From Planctomycetia bacterium (GTDB taxonomy: Bacteria > Planctomycetota > Planctomycetia > Gemmatales > Gemmataceae): a stretch of 6,439 nucleotides of DNA. The position numbers and the translations under genes were made by a program. The notes under the pieces are model-generated. The model saw nothing but the letters and a program-made list of their open reading frames with translations, had not been told where the DNA came from and ran no database searches. Positions 4,774 to 6,439 of this stretch are shown here, piece by piece. The stretch's first letter is position 1, and every line of letters starts with the position of its first letter. The DNA lies in NCBI GenBank assembly GCA_005773755.1, contig SXHE01000678.1, forward strand, positions 1 through 6,439. The letters are read 5' to 3'.

Positions 4774-6439
4774 CTACTTCTCTTTGTCGTCGATCACCTC
4801 GCCGCCGTTGCGCGTGAAGTACGCCTTCAGCGTCTTCGCCGGCGTCTTCACGTCGAGGGCGCGCACGGACCCGTCGCCGAGCAGCACCTGGAACACGTTC
4901 TTACCGCCCAGCGCCTCGATCTTGGGCAGGTCCTTCTTCGGGTCGAACGGGAAATCGCCCGGCTTGGCCCACGGCACGCCCTGCGCGGTCTCGATCACCA
5001 TGACCGTGTTCGAGAGGCCGTCGGTGAAGTCGTTCAACTTGAGTTTGCCCTTGGCCTCGAACGCGGTCCCCGGCCCGCTGATCCCGCGGTAGTTGGTGAC
5101 GCCCCACTGCGCGTCGTCCTTGTGTACCCATGTGCCCTCACTGGGCGACATGAACGTCTTGATCTTCACCTGCGACAACTTGGCGTTGTTCGCGCTGTCC
5201 CACGGCTCGTCGAGCTTGAACCCCTTGTACACGTTATCCTGCTCGATGTACGGCAGGATCGCGACGCGCCAGCTCAGGATCGGCTTGCCGTTCTTGTCGA
5301 GGATGTCGCTGGGCATGACGCCGTTGGCGTCGTGGTAGCTGTGGATCGCGATCCCGAGCTGCTTGAGGTTGTTGGAACTGGAAGCACGGCCGGCGGCCTC
5401 GCGCACCTTCGCTACGGCGGGCATCAGGAGCGCCGCGCCCCCCGCCACGATCGTGCCGCCCAGCGCCAGCAATTCCTTCGGCATCGGCACTTCGAGGGCC
5501 AGTTCGTTCTTGGTGCGGGTGATGAACTTCGGGTCCGCGAGCGTTTCGTCCAGGCGGTTCACCGCGCCCAGTGCGAACACCAGCCCGATGGCTTCGGGCA
5601 GGTCGGAGCCGGGCCGCGGGGTCTTCAGGTCCGGGTTGTGGATCTTCGCTTCCAAGTCCTTCTTCATCTTCGCCAGCTCCGTGCGGCCCAGGTCGGCCAG
5701 CGCCTTCACGGCCTTCTCCGCGTCCTGCGCGGCGGCGAGGTCGGCGTAGGCGGCGCGCACGTCGAGGCGCGCGTCGTTGCCCAGATCCACCGCGATCGTG
5801 AGCTGCTTGGCCTTGAGAATGGGCCGCACGTCGGCCGGCACCTGCTCGAACACTTCGGCCGGGATCGGCAGGGCGGAAATGTCCGCGCTGGCGACCAGCA
5901 CCTTCGTGCCGCCGGACGCCAGCTTCAGGGCCGGGGCCAGCGGGCCGTCCTTCGCCGGGGCCTTCGCCAGGTACAGGTCGAGCGACCCTTCGACGCCGAT
6001 GACGATGTGCTTGTTGTCCGGGAAGTAGAACTCGACGGGCGCGTCCGGGCTGCGGTACACGGTCTTCCCGTTGGCCTTCTCGGTGGTGTGGTTCGGCAGG
6101 TACGCCTTCACCACGGCCATCGGGTCGAACGGCGACGAGAACGCGAGCACCCCGACCGGCTGCGGGCGCTTCTTCTCGTCCATCATCACGAACACGGTGC
6201 CGCGGTTGATGGTGGACGGGGCCGGCACGAACTGCTTGTCGAGCGCTTCGAGGGCCTTCGGTCCGGCCTTCTCCCAGGTCTTGCGGAACCCGGCCATGAC
6301 CTCGTTCTTCCACAGGTCGGCGAGCCGGAAGTGGACGAACCCGACCGCGTCGGCCGGGACCAGCGCGAGGTCCGCCGACAGCGGTTCGGGCTGGGCCGCG
6401 ACCGCGGTGCTGCCCACCGGGTCGGGGCGGAGCATGAGC
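4774..6439 (-). CDS. N-terminally extended DUF1559 protein (paralogue 2), probably 5' partial
   Basis: The frame is open to the right edge. The first visible ATG is at 6435, only four bases from the edge, giving 553 residues. The sequence before residue 14 (LRPDPVGSTAVAA, then QPEP) looks like the end of a signal peptide whose hydrophobic core would lie outside the window, so the true start is probably further upstream. Landmarks counted from that ATG match paralogue 1: DAVGFVHFRLADLW (29-42), FVPAPSTINRGT (69-80), VLAFSSPFD (96-104), LPEAIGLVFALGAVNRLDE (279-297), LLMPAVAKVREAAGRASSSN (336-355), NLKQLGIAIHSYHD (356-369), LSWRVAILPYIEQDNVY (387-403), KLDEPWDSANN (407-417), DGLSNTVMVIE (472-482) and LLGDGSVRALDV (518-529). 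The Pro-rich insert of paralogue 1 is missing. The product is probably exported; its molecular role is unknown. The first half weakly resembles periplasmic domains that open with a P-A-D-A motif, such as DUF3352, which is a low-confidence impression. Confidence 0.87.
   Translation of the reverse strand, partial: LMLRPDPVGSTAVAAQPEPLSADLALVPADAVGFVHFRLADLWKNEVMAGFRKTWEKAGPKALEALDKQFVPAPSTINRGTVFVMMDEKKRPQPVGVLAFSSPFDPMAVVKAYLPNHTTEKANGKTVYRSPDAPVEFYFPDNKHIVIGVEGSLDLYLAKAPAKDGPLAPALKLASGGTKVLVASADISALPIPAEVFEQVPADVRPILKAKQLTIAVDLGNDARLDVRAAYADLAAAQDAEKAVKALADLGRTELAKMKKDLEAKIHNPDLKTPRPGSDLPEAIGLVFALGAVNRLDETLADPKFITRTKNELALEVPMPKELLALGGTIVAGGAALLMPAVAKVREAAGRASSSNNLKQLGIAIHSYHDANGVMPSDILDKNGKPILSWRVAILPYIEQDNVYKGFKLDEPWDSANNAKLSQVKIKTFMSPSEGTWVHKDDAQWGVTNYRGISGPGTAFEAKGKLKLNDFTDGLSNTVMVIETAQGVPWAKPGDFPFDPKKDLPKIEALGGKNVFQVLLGDGSVRALDVKTPAKTLKAYFTRNGGEVIDDKEK

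Noticed and set aside
2640..6439. Ordinary type IV pilin or general secretion pseudopilin genes
   Set aside because: The LLPAVQKVREAA helix is present, but there is no N-terminal prepilin cleavage motif and the helix lies deep inside both proteins.

Overview
The window looks like chromosome from a high-GC planctomycete, most likely a Gemmata relative. This rests on three protein families that are largely or typically planctomycetal: a TIGR03000-domain protein, a DUF1501 protein, and two DUF1559 proteins. The naming is from recalled family signatures, not a database search.

Layout: positions 1-137 hold the 3' tail of an unidentified plus-strand gene, followed by a 12-bp perfect hairpin (164-200). 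A plus-strand gene at 237-1007 encodes a secreted Gly/Tyr/Pro-rich protein ending in a TIGR03000 domain. A large imperfect inverted repeat built on a CGCAAAG-type octamer (1018-1154) fills the gap before three minus-strand genes. Read in their direction of transcription these are a DUF1559 protein cut by the window edge (4774-6439), a second DUF1559 paralogue with a membrane anchor and a long Pro-rich insert (2640-4649), and a DUF1501 protein with a Tat-like leader (1166-2581). Each of the two gaps between them (124 and 58 bases) contains a perfect GC-rich hairpin. There is no gene-free stretch longer than 300 bases.

How the genes may work together: all four complete or near-complete products carry, or probably carry, export or membrane signals, so the window encodes an envelope or periplasmic set. 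The two DUF1559 proteins are clear tandem duplicates. DUF1501 proteins belong to the sulfatase/alkaline-phosphatase superfamily by family knowledge, but the substrate is unknown. Co-transcription of the three minus-strand genes is plausible from orientation and spacing, though the hairpins could also separate them. No RNA gene, CRISPR array, intact transposon or classical phage feature was seen. The most unusual items are the N-terminally extended DUF1559 architecture, in which the pilin-like helix is internal, and the set of different palindromes at gene ends, one of which appears to sit inside a coding region.
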